The translations under genes and the position numbers were made by a program. Under the pieces are notes generated by a model. That model worked only from the letters and a program-made list of their open reading frames with translations. It made no database searches and was not told the DNA's origin. A stretch of 64,000 nt of DNA from Halocaridina rubra (lineage: Eukaryota; Arthropoda; Malacostraca; Decapoda; Atyidae), in NCBI GenBank assembly GCA_037179515.1, contig JAXCGZ010007646.1, positions 5,001 to 69,000 on the forward strand, given 5' to 3'. Below are positions 38,823 to 51,119 of this stretch, piece after piece (within the stretch, counting starts at the first letter, position 1; every line of letters begins with the position of its first letter).

Positions 38823-41800
38823 ATGAAGTTATTCTTGGTTCTGCTTGAGTTGGTTCATTGTGTATGGGGAAGAGGACCATACTGGGACCAAACAGGTGCA
38901 GTTGGGACCAGGAACGAAAATTTAGGGCTATGGACCGAAATAGAAGAAGCTTCTTGGTCGCCTGGTCATGCTCATATCCACAGTGACTTGATTTCCTCGA
39001 AGGTCAACAAGAGCTCCTGGTGTAAGTTAAATTTACTTCATATAAGTATAATCTGGAAGATGCAGCTTGCAGTGCTTAAACTGAATATTTATTGTATTTT
39101 TACAGTCATTATTTAAGCTTGGGGCTGCAGTAAGTCGGTAGTAGAATGCGCGAGTCAGGAAAAGTAATAAGTGTGTTCAATCCACCATAGGGTATTTGGA
39201 AGGTCATTCTGTCTTCATCCACTAACTCCAGCATATATGTCCACCCCCATTTGAGTTGGAACTACTTGCCATATATAAAACAGTGCATATTATTTGATGA
39301 AAGCTGTCAGATAAGCTGTGACAGAGTGCTGAGGTGGCGTGGATACATGGAAAGAATGAATGAGAAATAACTAGTGAAGAGAGTCTTGATGGGTTGAAAA
39401 AGGCATTGATAGCATGTTACTGGAGGAAGAAGGGTGAGTGCAAGAGAAACTGGATGAGTGAAAAGGCATTAAAAGGATGTCATTGAAAGAGAAATGTGTG
39501 TGCAAGAGAGTGGATTGGGTGAAAAAGGCATTGATGGCATGTCATTGGAGGAGGGAAGAGGTAGTGCAAGAGAGAGTGGATGGGGGGAAATGGGATTCAA
39601 AAGCTTGTCACTGGAGGAGGGATGAGTGAGTGTAAGAGAGAGGCATGGGGTGAAAAGAGCATTAAAAGCATGTCACTGGATGAGTGAGGAGTGAGTATAA
39701 GATAGACGGATGGGGTGAAAAAAAGTATTAAAAGCATGTAACTGGGGGAGTGAAGAGTGAGTGTAAGATAGAGGAATGGGGTGAAAAAGGCTTTAAAAGC
39801 ATGTCACTGGAGGAGAGAAGAGTGAGTGTAAGAGGGAGGGATGGAGTGAAAAAGGCTTTAAAAGTATGTCAGTGGAAGAGAGAAGAGAGAGTGCAGGAAA
39901 GAGGGATAGGTGGAGAGAGATTTTAAAGAGATGGTACAACCCAAAAGATATGGTCACGTACGCTCAATCTGTAAATTATGAGAGGAGGTCCACGCATGAT
40001 GAATTGGTGGTAGTCAACCAATTGACAGCTATTAGGCTTCATGGCAAATGCATCCAAATTTCACTGTGTGTAACCCAAGGAGTGTGGTGGGAGGGGTGGA
40101 ATTGTGGTGACTTCATTCCAAAGGTGCAAAAATGTGAGGGATGGAGCGATTGTGTCTTCTAGTGAATAGGTATATGGCTTAACTCTGCCACTAATTTGCA
40201 AAAAGGATTACGGCCTTTGTATGTAGTTGGAACACTTTTTAGTAATATTTGATCACAGAAAGGGCATGCTAGAATTTCAATTTTGTACAGTGTATATATT
40301 TTTTATTTTACTATTTGTTTTTACTGTAGTTCTTTTCTCATTATTATGAAAATTTTGGTAACTCAGTTGGAAATTAATATCCAAAAAACACAAGACTTAT
40401 GCCAGTTATCAATTACAAGCTAACCTAGCTGAACTCAGTCCATTAGTGCAATAATACTTTTGTTACATCTATGAAGAAATGTTCCAATTGCAGCTGTCGG
40501 GCCTGACGGCAGAAGTTGCTATCCCATTTACCCAGTGAGCGGCTTAAGCAAGTTGGCAGTGGAGACATTTGGCAGCCTTTTAACCTCAAGGAGCCAGTGG
40601 AGTGTTTGAGGTCTATCAGCTTCTGGTGAATAAATGTGCTTTGACTAGGTCAACCCTAATACAAGGGGATTTACGGCCATTGCAAATGTGCGTAGTTGCT
40701 TGAGTGACTTCCTGTATTGCAGGTGAATGCCGCATATTATGCCAAGTCCAAGTAAAGTGCCTTAGTGTTGGAGTGAGAGCTCTGGGTGATGGACGCGTGA
40801 GTTGTGTGCTCTCTCACCATCGAGGAAACCCGGAGAATATGTCTTATCACTCAGGTTATTCTCATTTCCATCGAACTGGTGTTGGTAAGTTATCTTAATT
40901 TAACTCTGTGTATATACATGAGCCATATTCCCCTTATAAGGGGAGTGGCTGAGTGAAGGCAAATTACTCAGACTCTTTGGGAAGAAAAATACTGAAGAGG
41001 GAATTACTAGACCTTTGCTCAACCCCATTTAGTCGACTATTATGATATGCAGGGGAACACGGAGAAAGAAGTCTAGGCCCCTCACCCTCAGGGGGAATAA
41101 TTTATATGACAAAGATATTTATCTGTGTACAAAAGCTACTTCTTTGTCTTCGGCCTTAGCCACTGAAGTCAACAGATGAGTTAAGAATTAACAAATTAAA
41201 TAGATCAAGTAATATAGAGTAACCCTGGAGCGCAGTAGAGTTATTCTTATTCACGTGAAAAATGTCCTAACCTAACCTAGCCCATCCTGACCTAACCTTA
41301 TCTAGCCTAATCCAACCGAATGTAACCCGTCCTAATCTAATCTAACAACCTAACTTAACCCATCTTAGTCTAGATTAACCTAACCTAACCTAACAATTTA
41401 CAGGGTTATTTAACTATACCTAGGATTCTGGGGTTACTCATACTTACAAGATCCCTATTTATTATTTTTATTTAGCAAATTAAATGCACTTATGGATACT
41501 TGACTGTTTACATATATAAACGTAGAAAATACAAATAAAATAGAATGAAATAATAATACTGAATTAAATGTGATATGTAGCATTAATATACTTTCTTTTC
41601 TGGTGTAACTGCAAGCACTCGTTGGTGATACATGCCTAGATAGTGCTGAATGCTATGCTAATGATATATACTCTCAGTGTATGGATGGAATATGTGTCTG
41701 CAAATTCGGATCTTATTTAATGGATGGAGTCTGTAAAGGTGAGTTTTCAAAACAAGAATATGAATAGTTGGCAAATTTCCCTCTCTCTCTACAAAAGCCA

Positions 41801-44800
41801 CGATCCCCTCTCTCTGTCCCATTTAATAAATTTTTATGATGTGCAGGGGAACAAGGAGGAAGTATTCTTGCCCTTACAAGCCACTCACTCTGCTCAGAGT
41901 AGTTGACTTTTACGACACACATGGGATAATGTAGGAGGTATTCTTCCCTCCCAAGATGAAAATTTTACAAATATCGATAATGTAAGATTAAACTGTGATT
42001 CTGGTGTTACTCTGATATTAATTCACATTCAAATAGTTGGGGACTGGCAATTGGTGGTTCTTCAGATATTTTAGGGATGTAGTGTCCATAGGAAAAATTG
42101 TCTTTTCCTCTTTCCTCCTAAAAACTGAGTAAAAATTGCAGCTCTCACCAGTAAGGCTGCAGATAATATAAGTTTTTGCTTAGGTAAGGCAAAATTAGGT
42201 TAGTTTTAGTTATATTTAGGTATAATTGGGGGGGGGATGCTATTGATTCATGATGTGCTTATTGATAATACCATGGTAGCTTAGTGGTTAGAGGACTCGA
42301 CTTGGTAAATGACGGGCCCGTGAGTGAGTCCGCTGTTGGAGTTTAAGAAGGGTATTCAGCATTAATTCCTCAGCCACACTCTGTGTCCACCTCCATACTG
42401 GGGATAAAATGTGACTCATAATGAGCACACTTAGTTATGTATGTCTAGGCTTGGGAGGCTATTGGTTCAGAATGTGTTCATGGGCTGTAGTGCATTGGTT
42501 AGAGCGTTTGACTCAGGAAGTGATAAACCTGTGATAGAGCCCATTGCGGGGCATTAGTAAGGGCATCCAACCTTAATTCCTTAGCTACAACCTTTCTGTT
42601 ACTGCCTGTATAATGGGGTTTAGTAGTGACACATAAAACAATAAGCAACAACAACATTACTGTATATAACAAGTCCACCTATGCTTAACTAAGTAGAGAG
42701 CAAATATAAAATTAGTATTAAATACCAGTTGAATATGATATTCATTTATATACATATGTCCTTTATCTTATTTTATAAATTGGTTCCACCACTTCCCATG
42801 TAAATCAAAGATCATCAATGATCAAAACCATGTATAAAGTATTTATACTTAGCACATAATCTATTCCCTACCTCCTGTATACTTTGAATTATGCCTAGGT
42901 TGCTGTACCATACTTAACCTCTACTACGTACAGTGTATATTTACCTGTATGTGAAAAGAGCAATATAGTTGTCATAGTGTATTTTTTTTAGGGAAAAATT
43001 GCCTAAAGTTTTTTTTTTTTTTTTTATAGTTTCCAACTATGTATATTCAAACCTGCAATATTTAGAACTGTGTAATATAAGAGACAACCGTATTTGTATG
43101 ATTGAAAATATCTTTTTTTAATTTGACGTGAAAATCATATTGTTTTTATTTCAGTTGACTGTCCACTGAACTGGTTGAAAACAGAACTACCGAACCGGAC
43201 AGAGTGCTATTATCTTAGTCGTCAGAAGGCAAAACCAGAGGTAGCCATTGAAAGATGCAGTGCCGCGCCAAACACCAAAGCCTACCTGGCCTCTATTAAA
43301 GATCTTGATGAACAGCGAGCATTAGCAGGTACCATTTTTATTATGGACTGTGTTGGAGGTATGAGTAGGTTGTCAGGAGATGAAGTGGTAGAAGTAATCC
43401 AGCTGTCAGGCCTCAAACAGAAGATCTTTGCTCACTTACCCTGTGGATGACCCAAATAGGGTGATGGGGATATTGACCCAACCCTTTATCCCCAAGGAGC
43501 CAAGAGGGGTGATCGCTATATATTAGCTTGTGGTTCCTGTATATGCTTTGATTTGGCCACCCCCTTACAAGGGAGGTTACGGCCATTGTATGTGTATGTA
43601 TGAAAGGTCTATTCATTGCTAGTCTTGTCCCTAAGCTCTTTATGCACTGTGTCATCAATGACTTGCCATATACTAACAGAGAGAGTGGATCAATATATCA
43701 TTCTCTGAGAACCATATTTTTTTTTTCAAGAGTGTGACACTGGGATGGACCTGGACATTTGCTCATATCAGACCCAGGTACCAAGAAGACACTATAGAAA
43801 TAGTAGAAGTAGAAGTTTAAGGACAAGGCAGAAATAAGAAAATGAAGTAAACATAGAAGCAATGTCTATAGCAAGGATGGTATTGTTAAAGCTTTAGATA
43901 CAGTATATATAATATATCACTTAATGTAATATGTATTCTGAATTAGCGTAGCACTCGGCGATATTTGCTCATGTATCGCCTACAAAGCAAAAAACACATT
44001 ATATCAGAATTACATGAAATGGTGGTATTAATTTATAGCGTAAGATGAATGACAATTGTAACCTTTTGTGACATAGTAGTTAGCGACTGGAATATATGGC
44101 CATATAGTGATGGTTAAGGAGGTCGTTGTGGATGATATGGTAGGATCCTTAGTATTTACCAGCTCTAACCTGTCTGTCTCCACCTACATTTGAATGGGGA
44201 TTAATAATGACACATAAAACAGCAAACAGCATTTCTTGAAACTAATTGCCAGTTTTTCTGAAACAGTGAAGACGCTCAAAAAAGTTGAAGTCAAACTTCT
44301 TATTATTTAATTAAGCATATTTTTTTATATGTAAATAATAATAATTCTTTTTTCAAAGGACTTATGAAGCGAAGCCTAACATGGTTCTCCAAACTCATCA
44401 TTATTATTTATTCATAATCACTATATCGAAGTAATTAGTAATAATTGCTTTTTTTCAGAGTAATTATGAAGCAACACCTAACTTGGTCTGCCAAATTCAT
44501 TGTTATTGTTCGATGATAAGCACTATATATTATTAGTAATTAGTAATAATTGTCTTTTTTTTCCTCAAGCAATTATGAGGCGACACCTGACTTGGTCCGA
44601 TCGCATATTGTTTGGACTGAACGACCATAATGGACGCTACGCCTACACACTTCCTCTGGGTTCTCCAGTACCTGAAGATCAACAACCTGATGTCACTTTC
44701 TTTGCCTGGGGTGGTAATGAACCCAACAACCCCACTGAACATTGCCATGTGGTATGTTTAACTATACCCCCAAGGTGGGGCCGAAGGGACTGAGAACTCC

Positions 44801-47115
44801 CTTTTTTGTATACCTCTGCAAGAATGTAGTTAATTGTAAGAAGTATGATATATTTTTCTACCGTGGTAGCATGGTGGCTAGAATGCTATATTGGGAAAGT
44901 AATGAACCTTTGTTGATGAAGCATTGGGTGCTAGGAAGGGCATCCAACCTTATTATTCCAGCACTATTGTAACATCAATGACATTTTTCTACTGCAGTAG
45001 TGCAGAGGTTAAAGTGTTCCAGACAGGAAGTGACAGATCCCTGTTCAAGTCCACCATGGCGCAATAGAAGGGCCTTCCAGACCTTAATTCCCCAGCTTCC
45101 TGTGTGTCATAGCAAGCTACTTAAGGGGCTAAGAGAGCTGTGGGCCGTCATATCCATCATCCCTTAATTATTTACTCTGTTACTACGTAACTACTAGTAA
45201 AAGAAACAAGATTGGGTAGGGTATCTTGAAACCTTGTTGCATAGTTCCTTCGTTATAATAGTTACCACTCGTTATCATCAACAGTATACGTCTCATATGA
45301 AAAAACAACCACAAAGTATTATCAATTTGCTTTAATTTTGTATTAATATCATAAGCCAGGCAAAATGCCCAGCAGGAAAAAGTCGAAAACTATAAACCAG
45401 ATGGCTGCACCCAGTAATGCAACATGGTGATAAAAACCGAAAAAGTAAAATTATATAAAATGCTATAACTCAGTATTGCAATACAGATTACGCCTCTGTA
45501 ATTTTATAAAATTCTGCATAAAAAGTTTGCTTACTAAAAATTTCTTTGTGCCTCCCTTAAACTTCCAGAGAACCCAACATTTGGTTTATGTTTTGCAGAT
45601 GTTCCAGGGATATGATTGGAAGTGGGCTGATGTAAATTGCAAATTTGAGCACTTTTACCTGTGCAAGTTGTCAAGTGAGTATAAGTCTTACTATTAATAC
45701 TAAGTTTTCTTTCCTCAGAGTGTGGTCACTATGGCAGAGTGATAGCATCCACGACTGAGGCGTAAGGTCAAGGGTCCGTGGCCCACCTTAGTCTGAGGTT
45801 AGTAAGGGCATTCACTCAGTGTAATAAGCACACCTTCCAAAAAAGCACCATCCTAGCCCTTAATAAAACCGATGATATGACAGTTCTTTTGTTTTCAGAG
45901 TTAAGGGTCTGTGGTAGCACAAGGGTTAAGAGCATTCAATTTATAGATTGACAGACCTGTGATCGAGCCTACCACGAGTTGCTAGGGAGGGCATCTAGCC
46001 TTAATTCCACAGCTCCAACTTGTCTATGGCCACCCCCATTAAGGGGCATTGATACACCAGACTTCAGCAAAGGGTACTAGAAAGGGCATCCAGCCTTGAT
46101 TCCCTAACTCCAACCTGTCTGTGACCACCCTCATAATAGGAATTAATAGTGACAAAAATGGAAAACTGCAGTTGTGTTAGTTTCAGGGTTCAAGTAATTT
46201 TTCTTTAAATTAATCTATATATATTGTTCTTTAATAGGTATTTTTCTTATTGCCCTATCACAAAGTCACTGTAAGCCAATCATTATGAAAATGGGGGCCA
46301 CGGTAGTTTAGTGGTAGAGTCCACCACAGTCATAATCCCCCTGCTCCAACCTGTTCACTAATTGTGCCACATAAATTGATGCAAACAGTCACTAAGGAAA
46401 ATGCATCTAGGAATCCTAGAAAATGCAAAACACCAAAACCTGCATATATAAACTGAGCGAATGAGCAACCAGGGATGCGTGCATTGGTCAAACTTCAGCT
46501 TCTCTTACATTGTGGCATGGTAGTAGTGACTGGAGCTGGTAATATACTGGCCCCAGGCTTGATCCTGGCCTGAGATTGGATTAGCTTTCATTGTCTCGTG
46601 TCGTTACTAATTTAATTACAGGGAAGTAATTGGGTTATCAGCAATTTCCTATAGGTCTACCTGATTATTCAGCCATTACCTGGAGATCACTGGACCTATG
46701 TGATTAGAGAATGAGGCTTAGGCCCTGGCTAAATGGTAGGTATATAGCCGGGATTTGTGCTATCACTTTTTGATGACTCGGCCTTTCATTCAATACCTTT
46801 CACCTTTAAGAGAAGCCACACCTACCTGATCTAGTCGGCAGCACTGAGAAGGCAACTGAGAATCCTTAGGTCCACATCATCTCTTCAACAATCCTTATCT
46901 CTTTTTTGCACTCCCTTCCCTGCATCACTGACATAACACATGGTATTTCAGGGACTAATGCAAGAACAGTCAACTGTTTACTTGACTAATTCTTCTACTT
47001 TTCCTTTGGGAAGGATTTGCTCCAGTCTGAGACTTTTTTTGGGCATTTATGATTTTTTTTTTAACTTAGATGTTCGTAATTTAATACTATATTTTCTCTT
47101 CTAGTTGATGTGTGA
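38823..47115 (+). CDS. Secreted PAN/EB/C-type lectin domain protein, 7 exons, 308 aa
   Basis: Exons 38823-39021, 40723-40884, 41616-41738, 43155-43328, 44570-44751, 45599-45674 and 47105-47115 (stop TGA); six GT/AG introns with consistent phase. Residues 1-16 (MKLFLVLLELVHCVWG) look like a signal peptide. Exon 2 (about 67-120) is a cysteine-containing PAN/apple-like segment (CECRILC, CLSVGVRALGDGRVSC). Exon 3 (about 121-161) is an EB/EGF-like module (QCMDGICVCKFGSYLMDGVC). Exons 4-6 form the C-type lectin domain, from CPLNW (164) to FYLCKL (about 304). An EPN motif at 270-272 is the mannose-type calcium/sugar motif, but the WND position reads WAD (289-291), which removes one usual calcium ligand. 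The last coding exon adds only three residues (IDV). The likely role is extracellular recognition, perhaps immune; ligand and function are inference. The acceptor of exon 3 (CTGCAAG) is weaker than the others. Confidence 0.87.
39120..39285 (+). repeat. SINE-B copy
   Basis: GGGGCTGCAGTAAGTCGGTA to TTGCCATATATAAAAC. Lectin intron 1. Confidence 0.72.
39300..39925. repeat. 63-65-bp minisatellite, about eight copies
   Basis: GTCACTGGAGGAG-like starts recur at about 39416, 39479, 39540, 39605, 39672, 39737, 39801 and 39866. The left edge encodes DRVLRWRGYMERMNE, a reverse-transcriptase-like tail, so the array may have grown from a LINE fragment. Lectin intron 1. Confidence 0.82.
40490..40700 (+). 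repeat. Repeat D copy, 22 bp before lectin exon 2
   Basis: TGTCGGGCCTGACGGCAGAA to AAGGGGATTTACGGCCATTG. Confidence 0.62.
41205..41470. repeat. Repeat F with degenerate (CCTAA)n array
   Basis: GAGTAACCCTGGAGC at the left is answered by CTGGGGTTACTC at the right, enclosing about 140 bp of degenerate AACCT repeats (41266-41400), resembling the arthropod telomere motif. Lectin intron 2. Confidence 0.6.
42265..42640 (+). repeat. Two tandem SINE-B copies
   Basis: 42268-42425 (CCATGGTAGCTTAGTGGTTA head) and 42480-42638 (GGCTGTAGTGCATTGGTTAG head, GTGACACATAAAACAATAAG end), same direction. Lectin intron 3. Confidence 0.76.
42785..43091. mobile_element. MITE-A, inverted copy
   Basis: Reverse orientation: TTTGAATTATGCCTAGGTTG in the middle and AAGAGACAACCGTA at the right end. 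Lectin intron 3, ending 64 bp before exon 4. Confidence 0.7.
43340..43600 (+). repeat. Repeat D, well-preserved, starting 12 bp after lectin exon 4
   Basis: TTACCCTGTGGATGACCCAA, TTATCCCCAAGGAGCCAAGA, TTACAAGGGAGGTTACGGCC. Confidence 0.66.
43725..43880 (-). repeat. Repeat E, inverted copy
   Basis: GAGTGTGACACTGGGATGGA, CAGACCCAGGTACCAAGAAG. Confidence 0.6.
44085..44225 (+). repeat. SINE-B, head diverged
   Basis: CCAGCTCTAACCTGTCTGTC and TAATGACACATAAAACAGC. Lectin intron 4. Confidence 0.68.
44860..45110 (+). repeat. Two tandem SINE-B copies
   Basis: CTACCGTGGTAGCATGGTGG (44860) and CTACTGCAGTAGTGCAGAGG (44990) heads with GGAAGGGCATCCAACC and GGGCCTTCCAGACC bodies. Lectin intron 5. Confidence 0.72.
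45722..45872 (+). repeat. SINE-A, diverged, 47 bp after lectin exon 6
   Basis: GTGGTCACTATGGCAGAGTG head, GTCTGAGGTTAGTAAGGGCA body; the tail is truncated at CCTAGCCCTTAATA. Confidence 0.7.
45900..46380 (+). repeat. SINE-B cluster (three partial or full copies)
   Basis: Copies at about 45905-46050, 46060-46160 (head missing) and 46298-46380 (GGCCACGGTAGTTTAGTGGT, body deleted), all plus. Lectin intron 6. Confidence 0.72.
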
Positions 47116-47484
47116 GTCCTGGCCGTAACTACGAAATCTTCACATTTCATCACCCCAAAAATTGATTTAAAGGTAAACAATGTATAGTTTGTGTAGTGCA
47201 AGAACAACAGTTGAATATAGGGAAAACTTTCGTTTTTCAAAAAGCAAGAACAATGTTTAAATCAATATGAATCAAACTATAGTTTGCGTAATAATAGGAC
47301 TATTTAAATACCAGCTATGACAATACTGAATTTATTACTTTTAAAAAAAGTAAGTTTGCCATATTACAGCACATCAGGGAAAGTCTGGTAAATGAAATAG
47401 AATTTCTTATTGGTGACTTTATGAGATTATGTCTCTAGTAGCACAAGACAATGCATATAAACTTGCAAAATTTTGTGTGCACTC

Positions 47485-47782
47485 TTCTAAGTTTCACAAT
47501 TGGTCCCCATCAAATGGTTGTGGACACAGACATGTTGGAGCTGGGGGATTATGGCAGGGTGCTCTTCCTAATAGCACAAGGCAGTGCATATAATCTTGTA
47601 AAGTTTTGTGTGCACTCTCTTACGTTTCACAATTAGTCCCCATTAAATGGTTGTGGACACAAGACATGTTGGAGCTGGGGGATTAAGGCTGGATGCCCTT
47701 CTTAATGCCAAGCAGTAGGATGGAACCAGCAGTAATCACCTACTTAACTGCACATTGTACCACTGAGATACTGCGGCTTTTA
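47485..47782 (-). repeat. Two direct SINE-B copies within a 130-bp duplication
   Basis: AAGTTTCACAATTGGTCCCC (47490) and ACGTTTCACAATTAGTCCCC (47624) start near-identical units, each preceded by TGCATATAA.CTTG(C/T)AAA.TTTTGTGTGCAC. Only the second is full-length. Confidence 0.76.
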
Positions 47783-48179
47783 TACGTATAAAATTCTAAA
47801 GAAATAAACTTGTCGTGGGGTGAAATCGGCACCAAATGAGGAGTTGAACCTAAAGGTTTATGACAAAAAACATTTTTGAAGTTAAGTTTAATCAAGAATA
47901 CTGTATTATTAATATTAATATTTCTTTTATAATAACTAAATATTGACTAGAATTCTATTATTATCACCAATCTAGTCTTATTTTTCATTTTAAGAGAATT
48001 TTCAATATTTCTTAATACTGTTGTTCAAAGTCCAGAAATTAATTGTAATATATACTTGTAAACAACATATGCTCTATATAACCACAGTAGTGAAAATAGC
48101 AAATTATATTCAAGTAATTTTACCATAGTTAAGAACTGTCCCCATTTGAATGAGGGTGGACACATTTATTGTATCCATC

Positions 48180-48330
48180 TATAAACATGGCCCCATTTTC
48201 CCCCTAGTAAATGGGGTGGCCTCAAGCACTCCTCTTAGCTCCTTAGAGAGATTGAGGTGTGTCTTGGCTTGAGGTGAATATGCGTTCTTTGGCTAGGCCA
48301 CTCCCCTTACAGGGGAGAATGGAGCCACTA
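48180..48330 (+). repeat. Repeat D, 3' part
   Basis: GGCTTGAGGTGAATATGCGT and CCACTCCCCTTACAGGGGAG. Confidence 0.55.
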
Positions 48331-48705
48331 TTAAGAAAAACTGTATTAGACATTGCTTAAAGACATTAATGATCAACAGAAATAAGTATTGTATTGGAAG
48401 CATTATTATTTTATATAATTTAAGCTAAAATAAATATTTGTAAAACTTATGTAAAAAAGCAAGTGTAAAACTAACCTGTCCTGTACTTAACCAAGAGGGT
48501 ATATATGTAAAAAAAAAAAAATTTAGTCAATTAGTTTATCAAGCCTTATCAGATCCTTTTCATATAAGTACAATTTAATCAACAATAAATACAGTATACA
48601 AAAAAATAATTCTGATTTTACAAATAAAAAAATGGCACAAAAACAAATCACAGAGATGATCCCTAGAGCACCTTAGGAACTGGCTGCATTTTTAACCTGT
48701 CATTG

Positions 48706-48921
48706 ATTTTACGTCTCTGACTCCCTTTTCAACTTAGGGTAGGACAGTGTAATCTGGAGAAGGACTTTGATTTAGCAAGTGTGGAGAAGGCCTTTGAATT
48801 AGCAAGTGTGACAGTTACCCTGATGGACAGCCCTTTCTAACCTCTGACCATGGCGGGCCGCATACAATCGTCCCCGACGAATCAAAGTCGCGGGTGGTAT
48901 TGCTTTACCATGGTGGCCACT
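48706..48921 (-). repeat. SINE-A with internal about 30-bp tandem duplication
   Basis: GATTTTACGTCTCTGACTCC to GTGGCCACCATGGTAAAGCA (reverse complement head). The segment TTAGCAAGTGTG(GA)GAAGG is doubled. Intergenic. Confidence 0.72.
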
Positions 48922-49039
48922 AAAAAACCTCTGTTATCAATTTACTTTATTAGGAAGTGCATTCCTGTCCTCAAAAGCACTGGTGTCAAGACAAGAAATC
49001 ACCCTCGACTTCACATAGTATCCACCCACCCATGCATGC

Positions 49040-49255
49040 ACAGACTTCTTTGCAGGATGTAAGGAAGTAGTTTTTTAGTGTGAGATTAGTTGATAATTGG
49101 AATTCGCTAAGCAAGGAGGTAGTTAATGCTAAGCCAATCCATAGTTTTAAGGACAAGTATGATAAGTATCACTAAGTATAAGGTGGAACCGACCTGGAGA
49201 TGGGAAGTTATGAGCTTGGGGCTCTTTCCCGTAAGCACAATCAGGTAATTACAGA
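49040..49255 (+). pseudogene. LINE 3'-end fragment, same family as 34587-35500
   Basis: Matches the LINE C-terminal codons (RLVDNWNSLSKEVVNAKPI) and the following 3' end (GACCTGGAGATGGGAAGTTA) with scattered changes. Strongly 5'-truncated, intergenic. Confidence 0.75.
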
Positions 49256-49678
49256 GGAACCCCCACTTTGATGAGTAAGAGTACATTCCCCAAAGAGTAT
49301 AAATTAAGTTTGAGAGTTACAGGAAAAAAAATGTACATGAAAGCTTGAGAACTTACGTGTTATTGAATAACGAACAGTGACGAAAAAATGCAGCCAGTTC
49401 TCTGAAGTAAAGTACAATACAGTAACTTTGCAATTAATGACTACGATGAATGTACAGTGTTTTCTTTTTATCAAAAATAAATTTACTGAAAATGTGTATG
49501 CTGTCAAGGCAAATTGGTGCACTTAAATAACAAAGTTTAAGCATACTACCTTTTCAGTTGGTTTCTGACAATAAGTGGAGAGACTTGCACATCTGCCAAT
49601 TTCAAGCTATGTCACAGAGATCATATGCAAAACTGTTAAAAGACGGCATAATTTTTATATTTAGGACATGGTGAAATA

Positions 49679-49860
49679 GGAGAGACTGAGGTGCTTTAGA
49701 CATATGCCAGGGAGAGGGAAGCCTAAATGGATGTTTATGTATGTGGTGAGGGAGGATATGAGGGTGTGTGGGGTGTCAGAGGAGGATGCTGGGGATAGGG
49801 CAATATGGAGATAACTGATCTGCTGTGGTAACTCCTGATGGGAAAATTTGATCATCCAAT
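49679..49860 (+). pseudogene. Non-LTR reverse transcriptase C-terminal fragment
   Basis: Plus-strand MYVVREDMRVCGVSEEDAGD then RAIWR, the same LINE tail as at 25203 but a separate degraded copy. Intergenic. Confidence 0.65.
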
Positions 49861-49902
49861 TATTGTAAATGTACAAACTTGTATTATGTGATTGTTTTTT
49901 TG

Positions 49903-50085
49903 TAGCAGACTCCCTTTTATACTAAGGGCAAGGTTGGTGCCTTCTGCCGAAGGACTTTGGTTTGGGAAGGTATGATCGGTACCCTGAGTGAATCCCCTCT
50001 CTAATCTCAGACCGTGGTGGGCCACGAACCCTTGATCAGATGACTCAAGTTTGGTAGTGCTATCACTTTGCCACTGTGACCACAC
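49903..50085 (-). repeat. SINE-A, diverged full copy
   Basis: CAGACTCCCTTTTATACTAA to the head reverse complement GTGGTCACAGTGGCAAAGTG; B-box-like AAGGGTTCGTGGCCC. Confidence 0.74.
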
Positions 50086-50089
50086 ACAC

Positions 50090-51119
50090 CACACCTTATA
50101 ATATGCCACCTTAAATAAGTATAATTCAGTGACATAGCTTCATACTGTTAAACATAACAAAAGCATTTATTCATTTTCTACGAATAGTAGAACCTATAGG
50201 ATTACTTATTAACATAGTTATTATGACAAAATGTTTATACAAGTTCAAGTCCTTGACAAAAACAATTTAACATTGGGACAAAAGAAAAAATTTGCATTGA
50301 ATTAAGGAATTAAGAAATGGATGTAGAAATAGCTTGCAACTTAATTCCGATATATGATAAATATAATAATGAACATATTGTACCGACAATTTCTAAGTAG
50401 GATTTTAAGTAGCTGTGCTATGTACTTATGTACGATACTTGTACTGCATTAAGTACGCGTAGTCTGTTGTACGTAAGTGTACATACGTGAGTTCTAAGGC
50501 CACTTACAGTACGAATCAATGTTTATATGATAAAGAATATTACTCCCTTAATATCCTATGGATTATAAGGTACTTCAAATACTAGAGTACAGCACTGTAG
50601 TGGAATAAACACTGATCCAGCTTGATGTTGTTCCCTAAGCTGTCTGGCTGAACAACTTCAAGTTTCAAAAGAAGGTAACTGCCGATCCCAGGCTTTCCCA
50701 CAGAGCTCTCAGTGTATGTCGTGTTGTTGGCATACGAGGCTCTGAGATATACAGTTTTCCGTATCATGTTTGGTTGCAAGAGGTTATGCGTTACATTCTG
50801 GGCTGGTATTACTTATGGAGTTGTGACATACTTTGTAAAGTATTTGGCCTTAATCCCTTGATAACTGATGTTTGTATGATCAAATGCACAGAAAAGCTCT
50901 CCACTGCTTTCCGATTTCTGTCAGAGACAACTCTACACTTTTGCCAGTACTTAAGTACACTCACTAACACTGCTATAAGTATGTAGTGTACTCCTTTATT
51001 GAAAACAAAATGTTTTATTAATGATGACCCATTTGTGCGATGATCCTCTAGAAAAAATTCGATCCTGCAGATTAAGAGTGACATTCCTACAACGAAATGA
51101 TAACTAAAAAGCCCATAAG
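50090..51119. other. Intergenic stretch without a recognised gene
   Basis: No coding similarity seen on either strand; a TAAGTGTACATACGTGAG self-complementary patch lies near 50475-50495. Confidence 0.5.
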
